Source: JBCCEV01 sp039030125
Lineage (GTDB): Bacteria > Pseudomonadota > Gammaproteobacteria > Ga0077536
Direction of reading: 5' to 3'
Assembly: GCA_039030125.1 (NCBI GenBank)
Contig: JBCCEV010000184.1
Coordinates: 1 to 7,283, forward strand
Length of the DNA: 7,283 nucleotides
The position numbers and the translations under genes were made by a program. Positions within the stretch are counted from its first letter, which is position 1. Every line of letters begins with the position of its first letter. Shown piece after piece: positions 1 to 6,406 of this stretch. The notes below the pieces were generated by a model. The model saw only the letters and a program-made list of their open reading frames with translations. It made no database searches and had not been told where the DNA came from.

Positions 1-1
1 A

Positions 2-160
2 GAAGATTTCTTATCGGCGGACCGGGGAATATCGGAATGGATCTTCACCGGTACTCGCGCGAGTGATGGATTCAAGGTCAAGGCACGAGGGGTCGATGTC
101 TATACCTTCAAGGAAGGCAAGATCCTGGTTAAAAATTCAATGCGCAAGCAGCGCCCTTGA
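2..160 (+). CDS. NTF2/SnoaL-like domain protein, C-terminal fragment
   Basis: Only the last 52 codons are present; the 5' end lies outside the window. Reading from base 2, the frame is open to a TGA at 158-160. The peptide contains WIFTGT, then DGFKVKARGVDVYTF, then KEGKILVKNS. This is the terminal beta-strand pattern of NTF2-like/SnoaL-like proteins: a W-x-F-T-G-T strand, a D-G-x-x-V-x-x-R-G-x-D strand and an F-x-x-G-K-I strand. The family has a small cone-shaped alpha+beta fold that serves in hydrolases, isomerases and stand-alone ligand-binding proteins, so no reaction can be assigned. The stop codon lies inside the loop of a perfect hairpin (144-171). The next gene runs convergently on the other strand. 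The family call rests on remembered motif resemblance and the active-site half is missing. Confidence 0.72.
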   Translation, partial: EDFLSADRGISEWIFTGTRASDGFKVKARGVDVYTFKEGKILVKNSMRKQRP

Positions 161-171
161 GCGCTGCTTGC
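144..171. terminator. Perfect 11-bp hairpin between convergent genes, probable bidirectional terminator
   Basis: GCAAGCAGCGC at 144-154 and GCGCTGCTTGC at 161-171 are exact reverse complements around a 6-nt loop (CCTTGA), which holds the stop codon of the plus-strand gene. Read on the minus strand, the stem is followed after about 8 nt by a run of five T (positions 135-131), a weak U-tract. On the plus strand no T-tract follows. The position between two convergent genes fits a shared terminator. The displaced T-run makes the intrinsic mechanism less certain than the hairpin itself. Confidence 0.6.
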
Positions 172-191
172 AGACTTCAGGGCCCGGCTGT

Positions 192-386
192 CTAGCGACG
201 ACCGATCTGATGGACCGTTATTTCAAGCAGTGAGTGTTCCATCTCGTCCCACTGAACGACGGTATCGTCGTCAGTGTCGAAGCTTTTGATAACGGTCTTC
301 GCTTCATCCTCGAAGCCGAGTTCCAGTGCATCCTGAAGGGCTACCATCGCGTCGGCTTTTGCTCTGTCCACGACTGCTTTCCTCAT
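192..386 (-). CDS. Small protein with one EF-hand-like loop (64 aa)
   Basis: I do not recognise this protein as a named family. It is short, has no signal peptide or membrane segment, and is acidic in its centre. Residues 37-48 (DTDDDTVVQWDE) fit the 12-residue EF-hand calcium loop: Asp at 1, 3 and 5, Val at 8 and Glu at 12. A helix-like stretch ending in Phe36 precedes it and a second one (MEHSLLEI) follows. The usual Gly at loop position 6 is Thr42 and position 9 is Gln, so calcium binding is uncertain. ATG at 384-386 is the only start in an ORF that opens at about 428; no good Shine-Dalgarno precedes it. It lies 159 bp downstream of the condensing-enzyme gene on the same strand. No clear terminator separates them, so it could be a distal operon member or an independent gene. 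The EF-like motif is the main reason to think the ORF is real. Confidence 0.5.
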   Translation of the reverse strand: MRKAVVDRAKADAMVALQDALELGFEDEAKTVIKSFDTDDDTVVQWDEMEHSLLEITVHQIGRR

Positions 387-545
387 AAGTGGGCTATGTT
401 GTGGAGGTGAGTTTGGATGCCATTCGTTTCAGTTGTTTGGAAAACGATCACAGTTGCGAATTCCCGCGCAGAGATCTGGACTGAAATGTCGACTCCGTCA
501 CTAAAGTTTTGCCGTTAACGGCCGGGGGGGCGCCCGAAGAATCTC

Positions 546-1613
546 CTAGTGCGTGTAGACAAAGCCGCCGTACATGAATTTGGTTGCCTCGGCGCCAAGC
601 GATAACACCCGGTCGCCAGGATTTAGATCGCCGTGTTTTCGAAGGTTATCGAGTGCCACCCACATAGCGGCCGAACCCATGTTCCCAAACTGATCGGCGA
701 CCACGTAGATCTTCTCCTCAGGCACACCGAGGCGGCTGGCCAACGGGCCTGCCATGCGTCCGTTGGCCTGGTGGGGAATGATGTAGCGAAAATCGGAGAG
801 TTTGTATCCCCGGCTTTCAATCGCTTCCATCCCATGCTCAAACAGGGCAGGACCTGAAGTCCGCACCCGGTCCGCCTTGTGTTCGAACACGGGCAAGTTG
901 TGATTGCAGTAAGGCGCGGCTGAGCCACCTTGGGCGATCTGTAAACCAGGCGCCTTACCGTTTCCTATCTGGCCCGTAAAAATATCTGAAATTACATGGC
1001 GTTCGTTGCCGTCGTCGGGCCCAATCACGACGGCTCCCGCACCATCGCCCATCTGCACAAAATTGACCAGTTGTTCGATGTCCGTGAAATCGGGGGCCGC
1101 GGTGAAAAACGGCGAACCCGTCTCGCTGCCGACGATCGCGACCGCTTGCGAGCGATTGGCGCGGACAAACGCGCTTGCGATCTGCAGTGCGTTCGCAAAG
1201 CCGGTGCACGCCTGGCGGAGTTCCATGTAGGCGCCGTTAAAGTCAATTTCTTCGCTCACCCAGGAGATATTGGGTGGCAAAAGCGTGTGCGGCGATGCCG
1301 TGTGGCCAATGAGATAGGTAACATCTTCTATCGCCCCTTGGCTTTGAGCGAGGGCGCTTCTTAGCGCCGTGGCGCATAGCGCCGGTGCCGAGCAACCCTC
1401 TTTAGCTTGACCTTTTGCCCGGCACAGATCGCGCGACAGGTGCCGATATTCGATACCTAATCGCTGGGCTAGGCTGCGCGCGAGTTTGACCTGGCGTTCG
1501 CTACAGAAAGAGGCGAGCGAACGAATAAGGGTCGCGGTGGATACCTTGGGTCCCGGGAAGGCCGAACCCGAACCGAGCAGCTTGACGCGTTCTGGCGCGA
1601 TGCTCGCGTTCAT
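546..1613 (-). CDS. KASIII/FabH-like beta-ketoacyl-ACP synthase III family enzyme (355 aa)
   Basis: This is a thiolase-fold condensing enzyme of near-standard KASIII length. The catalytic triad is visible: Cys136 in ELRQACTGFANA, His281 in IIPHQANGR and Asn311 in FGNMGSAAMWVALD. The GDGAGAVV glycine loop is at 189-196 and the C-terminal GAEATKFMYGGF segment ends the fold. KASIII enzymes load an acyl group from acyl-CoA or acyl-ACP onto the Cys and condense it with malonyl-ACP or another acceptor. Many stand-alone members act in secondary metabolism or as acyltransferases. The N-terminal half (residues 37-75) departs from housekeeping FabH, and no other fatty-acid synthesis gene is adjacent, so a specialised role is more likely than primary FabH. 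The start ATG overlaps the stop of the diiron-protein gene as ATGA, which implies translational coupling. Substrates are unknown. Family assignment is firm; the exact reaction is not. Confidence 0.9.
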   Translation of the reverse strand: MNASIAPERVKLLGSGSAFPGPKVSTATLIRSLASFCSERQVKLARSLAQRLGIEYRHLSRDLCRAKGQAKEGCSAPALCATALRSALAQSQGAIEDVTYLIGHTASPHTLLPPNISWVSEEIDFNGAYMELRQACTGFANALQIASAFVRANRSQAVAIVGSETGSPFFTAAPDFTDIEQLVNFVQMGDGAGAVVIGPDDGNERHVISDIFTGQIGNGKAPGLQIAQGGSAAPYCNHNLPVFEHKADRVRTSGPALFEHGMEAIESRGYKLSDFRYIIPHQANGRMAGPLASRLGVPEEKIYVVADQFGNMGSAAMWVALDNLRKHGDLNPGDRVLSLGAEATKFMYGGFVYTH

Positions 1614-2317
1614 CGCGCGTAACTCGAGTGAATGCGTTGAAAAAGTCTTGTTGGGTCGATTCCGATCGCCTCCAGCGCATCGCCTTTGTGGGCGAGCAAG
1701 CGCACGAGTTCGCCGCGGATGTGATCCCCCATTTCGGCAAATCGCGATTTCGAAAGTCCAAGCGATAACGCGTAGCGCCGCGATAGATTGGCATGCCGTG
1801 CTTCGTCCTTTTTGATGTTGGTGGTTAGGGTCTTGACTGCTTCAGAGCGCGCGAGCGCGGAGCGTTCGAGGTGCCACATGATGACGCCTACGGCACTGTC
1901 CAAGTGCGCGATCTGCGCGAAATGCTCGGCTGAGGATTGCACCCGCCCCAGACGCGCAAAGAATACGGTGGCGCGCCGTTTGGTTTGTTCAAAGTCGGCC
2001 GGGCGCGGCAATTCAGAAAACAATCGTTGCCAGGCAATTTCATGTGCTTGCTCGTCGCAGGCAATGCTCGCAAACTTTGCTCTAATATCGGTGATCCCGG
2101 CCACCCCAAGCTCCTGAATTTCGTTTTCAAACACTGCAATCGCCGACTGCTCGCCACAGATCAGCATTGGGATGACTTCGCCAAAGCCCTCGGCTACCGC
2201 ATCGTGGAGCGCATGAGTAGCATGGGGATATTGACGGTGCCAGCCCGTGAACCAAGCTGGAATATCGCGCCTAGGAACAGCATTGCGAAAGCAGGAGATG
2301 GGCTGGAATTCGTTCAT
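1610..2317 (-). CDS. Ferritin-like diiron protein, putative oxidase/oxygenase (235 aa)
   Basis: The helical sequence carries the two-halves ligand pattern of ferritin-like diiron proteins. Counting from the start chosen here, these are Glu56 (GEQSA), Glu89 and His92 (DEQAHE), Glu151 (WHLERSA), and Glu172 and His175 (DEARH). This E/ExxH plus E/ExxH set normally holds two irons that activate O2. Relatives include ferritins, arylamine N-oxygenases, aldehyde-deformylating oxygenases and tRNA hydroxylases; I cannot place it in one of these. The ORF can be extended to an ATG at 2374 (254 aa), but that would overlap the transporter gene by 55 bp. The ATG at 2315-2317 sits 2 bp after the transporter stop and has an AAAAGGA upstream, so I chose it. 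The stop overlaps the condensing-enzyme start. The arrangement suggests that it acts on the same acyl-derived substrate as that enzyme, which is inference. Confidence 0.82.
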   Translation of the reverse strand: MNEFQPISCFRNAVPRRDIPAWFTGWHRQYPHATHALHDAVAEGFGEVIPMLICGEQSAIAVFENEIQELGVAGITDIRAKFASIACDEQAHEIAWQRLFSELPRPADFEQTKRRATVFFARLGRVQSSAEHFAQIAHLDSAVGVIMWHLERSALARSEAVKTLTTNIKKDEARHANLSRRYALSLGLSKSRFAEMGDHIRGELVRLLAHKGDALEAIGIDPTRLFQRIHSSYAR

Positions 2318-2319
2318 CG

Positions 2320-4533
2320 TTAAGTGTGTTCCTTTTCTCGAAAAGTAATTCTTAGCAGTGCAGGTAGCGCGCAAAGATCGAATATCAGGGCAAGTAAGAT
2401 CGCCGCCGTCGAGAGACCCGCCATGCTCAAAATGGGAGAAAACCCAGAGAGCAGCCCGGTGCTTAATCCCGCGGCAAGCGTAATACTGGTGATCACGATG
2501 GCCGGGCCAACATGACCGATCGTTTGGCTGACTGCTCGTTGAGAGCCCGTGCGACGAAATTTCTGGAAGCGATAAAGCATAAAAACCGAGTCATCGACGA
2601 TGACCCCAAGGATCATGCCCATGACGATCGCCGCGCCTATTGAGATATCGCCATCGACAATGGCCCACATCGCATATGCGCAAAGCAGCGGGGCAATATT
2701 GCAAAGGAGGCCAATCCACACGGAATGGGCGCTCCGCAGCGCTACCCCACAGGTAATAGAAATAACGATCAAAGCAATACTGAAAGAAAGCAGCATGCTC
2801 GTTGCGTTGTTCTGGCCGAGGCGTGCGAACATCAAACTGCTCCCAGAGCCGCCCAGGACCTGATTGGAAGACGCACGCTTGGCGAGCCAAGCTCGGACCT
2901 TATCGTCAAATGCGACCATCGCGGCAGAATCCAAAGGCGCCAGATAAACGTGCACGGCCAGGCCCGAGAATTCCGGACCAATTAAACTTCTAGCACCCAA
3001 GGCGGCTGGGCTGAGATGGACAGCGAGGTCGCGATAGCGACTGAGCGCCTCGTCACCGCCCTCGAGCGTGCTTTTAACTTTGGGTAGCTCGAGCACACTC
3101 ATCACCTCGTTAACCTCTGGTTGCTGGTTTAACCAGCCGGTGAAGCGCTGCACGTCCCCGATGAGATCCGGCGCGAAGGCGCCGAGTTGTTTTCCTGATT
3201 CGACGCTATAGATAAGTTTGTTAATGCCTCGGAACTCCGTTTCTATGAGTTCGGACGCACGACGAAACGGATGATCATTTTCGAAGTAGGTAAATACGTT
3301 GTCATTGATGCGATTGCCCTGCACTGCCACGGCCGCGAGCGCCACTACGAGTGCGAACAGTGCAACTTGTGATCGTGAGCGGTGTGGGAAATCGAGGTAA
3401 CGAAGGACCTGGGATATCTTCGGTGGGCCAACACGGGGTGGGATGAATCTTAGGAGCTTGGGTAACAATCCGATGTTTAGTCCCAAACCGATAAGCACAC
3501 CGCAGGTGACTATCGCGCCGACCGTGCGGATCGGTGGCGATGGACTCAGCAGCAGACCGAGAAAGCCCGCGGCGGTGGTTAGGTTGGTGAGGATGAGCGG
3601 CAAAAGATTGTCCCGCACCGCCCGGCTACCGGCCGCGGCGTCGAATTTCCCACCGTTGAGGTAGCTAACGACGATGTGTACGCCCGACGCGGTGGTCAAG
3701 GTCGCAATCATGACCGGGACGAACGCATTGATCGCCGCCAACTCGGCGCCCCACCAGCCGGCAATTCCGAATGCCAAAACCACCGAGCCGATAGCGCTAA
3801 GCCCTAGAATTACAGCGACTCGGATTGTGCCGAAAAGCACAGTGAGCACGATGAAAAACAGGGCCACCAGCGCGGGTGCGAAACGGATGAGGTCTGAGCG
3901 CACCACCTTCACATAAGATTCGTTGAGAGCCAGCGTCCCGGAGTACGCAACCTCAACATTGGTCTCGTGCTCGAGCAGATGCTCAGCGAGTGCGGCTCTT
4001 AGAATTGTCATTCTGTTAAGCAGGACGTTAGCGTCGTGCTGATCTTCACGAGCAAAGCTGACTTCAATGATCGCGTGCGCACCGCCTGGGCTTAGCAGCA
4101 AGCCCTTGGCTCTGGGGTCGGCGCGCCACTGTGGATTAGCGACCTCGGTCGCATCATCAGCAAACAGCGCATCGAGTTCGCTATCTCCTGAGCTTTGGTC
4201 GGCCGACGGCTCAATTACATCTTGAATTGATGTGACCTGCCTAACGAAGCTTAAATCCCTCAAGACCTGGGAGAGCGCCGCGACAAGCCCGATTAAAGCT
4301 TGATGATCCGGCGCCTCGGCAGTGCTCGCCGACGGACTGCCGGCACTGATGACAACGAGCAGACTGTCGTGTTGGTGATAGCGTTGTTGTAACTCGTTGT
4401 GGGCAATGATTTTGGGATCATCGCTATCGAAATAGGCGCGATAATTCGCGTTGACGCTCAAGCCCGGCAGGCCCGTAATGCAGCCGAGCGCAAGCAGCAA
4501 ACTGATAACAGCGATTGGGCGGGGTTTCGACAT
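2320..4533 (-). CDS. MMPL-family RND-superfamily exporter (737 aa)
   Basis: The protein has the two-fold repeated RND/MMPL layout. TM1 is at about 6-24, followed by a periplasmic domain (25-214). Five TMs follow at about 215-360. TM7 is at about 388-405, followed by a second periplasmic domain (406-577). Five more TMs run from about 578 to 727. Length fits proteobacterial MMPL proteins. In the second half the conserved GVIVDDSVFMLYRF segment (644-656) supplies paired Asp647-Asp648 in TM10, the expected proton-relay position. In the first half the corresponding segment, TTASGVHIVVSY (280-291), has Ser283 where relatives usually carry Asp. Such proteins use proton-motive force to move lipids, hopanoids, pigments or other hydrophobic metabolites from the inner membrane. 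It lies between the lipoprotein gene (30 bp upstream) and the diiron gene (2 bp downstream), so it probably exports the product of the operon's enzymes. A weak AAGG lies 3 nt before the ATG. Cargo unknown. Confidence 0.9.
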   Translation of the reverse strand: MSKPRPIAVISLLLALGCITGLPGLSVNANYRAYFDSDDPKIIAHNELQQRYHQHDSLLVVISAGSPSASTAEAPDHQALIGLVAALSQVLRDLSFVRQVTSIQDVIEPSADQSSGDSELDALFADDATEVANPQWRADPRAKGLLLSPGGAHAIIEVSFAREDQHDANVLLNRMTILRAALAEHLLEHETNVEVAYSGTLALNESYVKVVRSDLIRFAPALVALFFIVLTVLFGTIRVAVILGLSAIGSVVLAFGIAGWWGAELAAINAFVPVMIATLTTASGVHIVVSYLNGGKFDAAAGSRAVRDNLLPLILTNLTTAAGFLGLLLSPSPPIRTVGAIVTCGVLIGLGLNIGLLPKLLRFIPPRVGPPKISQVLRYLDFPHRSRSQVALFALVVALAAVAVQGNRINDNVFTYFENDHPFRRASELIETEFRGINKLIYSVESGKQLGAFAPDLIGDVQRFTGWLNQQPEVNEVMSVLELPKVKSTLEGGDEALSRYRDLAVHLSPAALGARSLIGPEFSGLAVHVYLAPLDSAAMVAFDDKVRAWLAKRASSNQVLGGSGSSLMFARLGQNNATSMLLSFSIALIVISITCGVALRSAHSVWIGLLCNIAPLLCAYAMWAIVDGDISIGAAIVMGMILGVIVDDSVFMLYRFQKFRRTGSQRAVSQTIGHVGPAIVITSITLAAGLSTGLLSGFSPILSMAGLSTAAILLALIFDLCALPALLRITFREKEHT
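2330..2336 (-). promoter_or_regulatory. Ribosome binding site that decides the diiron-protein start
   Basis: On the minus strand AAAAGGA lies 12 nt before the ATG at 2315-2317, inside the last codons of the transporter gene. The spacing is somewhat long, but no comparable site precedes the alternative ATG at 2374. It therefore favours the 235-residue product and termination-reinitiation coupling with the transporter. Confidence 0.45.
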
Positions 4534-4563
4534 TGGCCTTGTACATTCGCAGCCGGTAGCTTC

Positions 4564-5019
4564 CTAAGAGTTACGGTCGACCCCGTCTTTGAGCTTCTTC
4601 GCCCAGTTCGCATCGCCTTTCTTGATGTACTCACCGGGTTTCTTTAACCAGGTATTGCGAACCCGTTTCGAGTAATTCAGATACAGTTTGTCATCGCGAA
4701 CCGTCCACGCTTCAGGATCGGTCGCCACCACAAAGCCGTTGGCCATCGCGTAGGCACAGTAGCCGCCATACTGCGGCGCGTAGGCTTCGGGGTCGCTTTT
4801 GAACAGATCAAGATTCTCCGCACTGGCGAAATGCCACGGTGCGCCTTTGTATTTGTAGCTGTACTTGGCGTTGCCAGGAACCGGTTTCGATTCGTTGAAG
4901 TAGGCGACTGGGTCATAGCCATTGATCGCCACACCGTCGTCGGCAAAGGTCTGGTACTTGAGTGAGGTGCATCCTCCGGCGGCAATGACAATGAGAGCAA
5001 GGCTCAATAGTCGCAACAT
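4564..5019 (-). CDS. YHS-domain lipoprotein (151 aa)
   Basis: Residues 1-17 form a lipoprotein signal peptide: a short basic start, a hydrophobic core (LLSLALIVIAA) and the lipobox AGGC with acylated Cys17. Thr at +2 gives no inner-membrane retention signal, so outer-membrane anchoring is likely. The mature part is a YHS domain: GYDPVAYF at 34-41, the Y-K-G-x-x-W-x-F strand at 57-64, SAENLDLF (66-73), DPEAY (76-80) and the hallmark YGGYCAYAMA with Cys88 at 84-93. It ends with DPEAW, KLYLNYS and a Lys-rich tail. YHS domains are short, often metal-associated modules found near oxygenases and metal ATPases; the role of this secreted form is not established. A strong AAAAAGGA lies 6 nt before the ATG. 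The gene follows the regulator by 12 bp. It may bind a metal or the exported compound on the periplasmic side, as inferred from the adjacent exporter. Confidence 0.88.
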   Translation of the reverse strand: MLRLLSLALIVIAAGGCTSLKYQTFADDGVAINGYDPVAYFNESKPVPGNAKYSYKYKGAPWHFASAENLDLFKSDPEAYAPQYGGYCAYAMANGFVVATDPEAWTVRDDKLYLNYSKRVRNTWLKKPGEYIKKGDANWAKKLKDGVDRNS

Positions 5020-5025
5020 GATGGT

Positions 5026-5033
5026 TCCTTTTT
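5026..5033 (-). promoter_or_regulatory. Shine-Dalgarno of the YHS lipoprotein gene, overlapping the regulator stop codon
   Basis: AAAAAGGA on the minus strand is 6 nt from the ATG at 5017-5019. Its 5' bases overlap the TAA stop of the AraC-family gene (5032-5034). The overlap ties translation of the two genes together and supports one transcript. It is the best ribosome binding site in the operon. Confidence 0.7.
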
Positions 5034-5985
5034 AGTTTGTCGTTGAAGTTTGAGATTCGTTGGCCAACTCGCGCCGCATTTCTTTAGGCGATTTGCCAAA
5101 ATGACGTTGGAAGGCGCGGATGAGAGCGACGTCGGATGAATAGCCGACATCACCTGCGATTTGGCCCAGAAGCTTGTAGGGATTGCGCAGCAGCGAACGC
5201 GCCTTCTGCATGCGCCACATCGTTAGGTATGCCTTTGGCGGCACACCCACTAACTCGTGGAAACGGCTCGCGAAAGCCGAGCGTGACAGCCCGGCGGCGC
5301 TGGCCAGCGATTGCAGATCCCACGGCCTTGCCGGGTCTGTGTGAATCAGGCGAAGCGCGCGGTTTATCGGTTTGTCGTCAAGCGCTGCGATGAAACCGGC
5401 CGCGTGGCCCTCGTGATCGGCGAGATAGCGCAGCACTTGGATGAGAAACAACTCGCACAAGCGATCCATCATTGCCGCGTTGCCGGGTAGCGCGCCGACA
5501 AGTTCGCGATCCATCAGGGCTCCGGTTTGTTGAACCCAATCGCCGTCGTCATTACTGGCTGCCGAGAGGATGCTGAGCGGTGGGAGCGTTTCCAGCAGCG
5601 GATGCTGGATTTCACGGTTGAATTCAAAGCGTCCGCACAGCATGTGACAATCGGTTCGCGCACCTTCAAACAGTGGGTTGCCGTTTTCGTAAGCGCTTGA
5701 TGCCTCCTCCGACGAAATCCGCGGGGTATTGGGGGAGTCAGCAATCCAGTGCGCCTCGCCATCGCGCAGAAACACTGCAGTTCCTGCGGGTATCCGAAAC
5801 GGCTGTTCATCAGTTGACGAGCAGACCCAGGCTTCGCCTTCCAACACCAAGTGAAAGCGCGGCTCGTTAGCACCTGGTAGGTCGATTCCCCAGGGTGCGG
5901 AGAGGTGGGAGCGAAAGAACACGCTGCCTTGCAGGCGTATTGAACGCAAAATATCGCTAAGTAAATCAACTTCGGTCATGGTCAT
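5032..5985 (-). CDS. AraC-family transcriptional regulator with N-terminal cupin-like domain (317 aa)
   Basis: The N-terminal two thirds (about 5-195) form a cupin-type sensor of the AraC_binding/cupin_6 kind: SVFFRSHLSAPWGI, then FHLVLEGEAWV, then RIPAGTAVFLRDGEAHWI. The C-terminal domain (about 205-307) has two helix-turn-helix units. The first is DLQSLASAAGLSRSAFASRF at 223-242. The second, at about 272-298, carries IAGDVGYSSDVALIRAF and RHFGKSP. Length is normal for the subfamily. It is the first gene of the operon, so it probably controls the operon and itself in response to a small ligand; activator or repressor action cannot be told from sequence. ATG at 5983-5985 was chosen, with GAAG 6 nt upstream; a second ATG two codons later is equally placed. 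The intergenic region above it contains an inverted repeat that could be its operator. The family is clear; target and ligand are not. Confidence 0.93.
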   Translation of the reverse strand: MTMTEVDLLSDILRSIRLQGSVFFRSHLSAPWGIDLPGANEPRFHLVLEGEAWVCSSTDEQPFRIPAGTAVFLRDGEAHWIADSPNTPRISSEEASSAYENGNPLFEGARTDCHMLCGRFEFNREIQHPLLETLPPLSILSAASNDDGDWVQQTGALMDRELVGALPGNAAMMDRLCELFLIQVLRYLADHEGHAAGFIAALDDKPINRALRLIHTDPARPWDLQSLASAAGLSRSAFASRFHELVGVPPKAYLTMWRMQKARSLLRNPYKLLGQIAGDVGYSSDVALIRAFQRHFGKSPKEMRRELANESQTSTTN

Positions 5986-6030
5986 TCTGGCTTCTGTATG
6001 TTTTTCAAGGCCACGGCGCGATTCGACTGC

Positions 6031-6075
6031 GACTTACCGTGCGTGTTTCCGGCCGCGACGATGTGTTAGTAAGTC
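6031..6075. promoter_or_regulatory. Inverted repeat upstream of the operon, candidate operator
   Basis: GACTTAC at 6031-6037 and GTAAGTC at 6069-6075 are exact 7-bp inverted copies with centres 38 bp apart, 46-90 bp upstream of the AraC-type start codon. The location suits a regulator site for the operon. A spaced pair of short repeats can arise by chance, and AraC proteins more often use direct repeats. No convincing sigma-70 promoter could be picked in this region. Confidence 0.25.
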
Positions 6076-6215
6076 AAGACGAGCGGTATGTTCCCGAACT
6101 CGACAAGAAAACTGCGTTAAAGGTGGGAATTGGCTAGGTTGACGGCCTGCTTGCGCCCTTTTGAGGCACAATCCGGCGGTAGAATCGGCGGCATGGCGCT
6201 CGGCAGTGGTGCGTT

Positions 6216-6239
6216 TATCGAGTCACGAAAGTCTCGATA
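6216..6239 (-). other. Short hairpin directly 3' of tRNA-Arg
   Basis: TATCGAG at 6216-6222 and CTCGATA at 6233-6239 are exact inverted copies with a 10-nt loop, starting 1 nt after the tRNA CCA end. It may fold in the 3' trailer and take part in processing or termination. No T-tract follows on the minus strand, so it is not a clear intrinsic terminator. The rest of the 5986-6240 intergenic stretch shows no gene. Confidence 0.35.
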
Positions 6240-6240
6240 T

Positions 6241-6317
6241 TGGTGCCCTGAGCAGGATTCGAACCTGCGACCTACCGCTTAGGAGGCGGTCGCTCTATCC
6301 AACTGAGCTACCAGGGC
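6241..6317 (-). tRNA. tRNA-Arg (anticodon CCU)
   Basis: The minus strand reads as a full 77-nt cloverleaf. The acceptor stem GCCCTGG pairs with TCAGGGC (one G-U pair at position 7). The D arm is TAGCTCAGTTGGATAGAGC, the anticodon stem ACCGC/GCGGT, and the T arm contains GGTTCGAATCC. The discriminator is A and the CCA end is encoded (6241-6243). The anticodon loop CTCCTAA puts CCT at 6281-6283, reading the rare Arg codon AGG. The T-loop and D-loop are standard. It stands alone, divergent from the acetyltransferase gene. Confidence 0.97.
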
Positions 6318-6334
6318 GAGCGATAGCGGGCGAA

Positions 6335-6340
6335 AGTCTA
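6335..6340 (-). promoter_or_regulatory. Possible -10 element of the tRNA-Arg gene
   Basis: TAGACT on the minus strand lies 17 nt before the tRNA 5' end. It is followed by a GC-rich stretch (TTCGCCCGC) of the kind that discriminator regions of stringently controlled stable-RNA promoters often show. It matches the TATAAT consensus at 4 of 6 positions, and no good -35 hexamer is found at the right distance, so this is only a candidate. Confidence 0.28.
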
Positions 6341-6406
6341 GCAGACCAGCCGCGGTGCTTCGCAGGGGTACTTTCGCGTTTTCGCCAGCGTGGTTAAGCT
6401 GCGCCT

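Noticed and set aside
511..522. 12-bp palindrome GCCGTTAACGGC downstream of the condensing-enzyme gene as an operon terminator
   Set aside because: The stem is only 4 bp with a TTAA loop, and on the minus strand it is followed by AAAAC and not a T-tract. No terminator is evident between the operon and the small downstream gene.
2318..2374. Upstream ATG giving a 254-residue diiron protein
   Set aside because: It would overlap the transporter gene by 55 bp, the extra 19 residues show no family resemblance, and the ATG at 2315-2317 has the better placed ribosome binding site.
3674..3916. Plus-strand ORFs opposite the transporter and other operon genes
   Set aside because: They lie opposite long genes with clear domain content and have no recognisable domains, so they are shadow frames.
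6072..6077. TTGACT on the minus strand as a -35 box of the operon promoter
   Set aside because: At 17 bp spacing the -10 position reads GGCCGG, so no sigma-70 promoter is supported.
6171..6193. Near-direct repeat of TCCGGCGGTA and TCGGCGGCA in the intergenic region
   Set aside because: Short, imperfect and GC-rich; expected by chance at this base composition, with only two copies.
6161..6397. Plus-strand ORF of 78 codons containing ALSRIRTCDLPLRR and YPTELPGR
   Set aside because: It reads through the antisense of the tRNA-Arg gene. This peptide pattern is the well-known false translation of bacterial tRNA genes.
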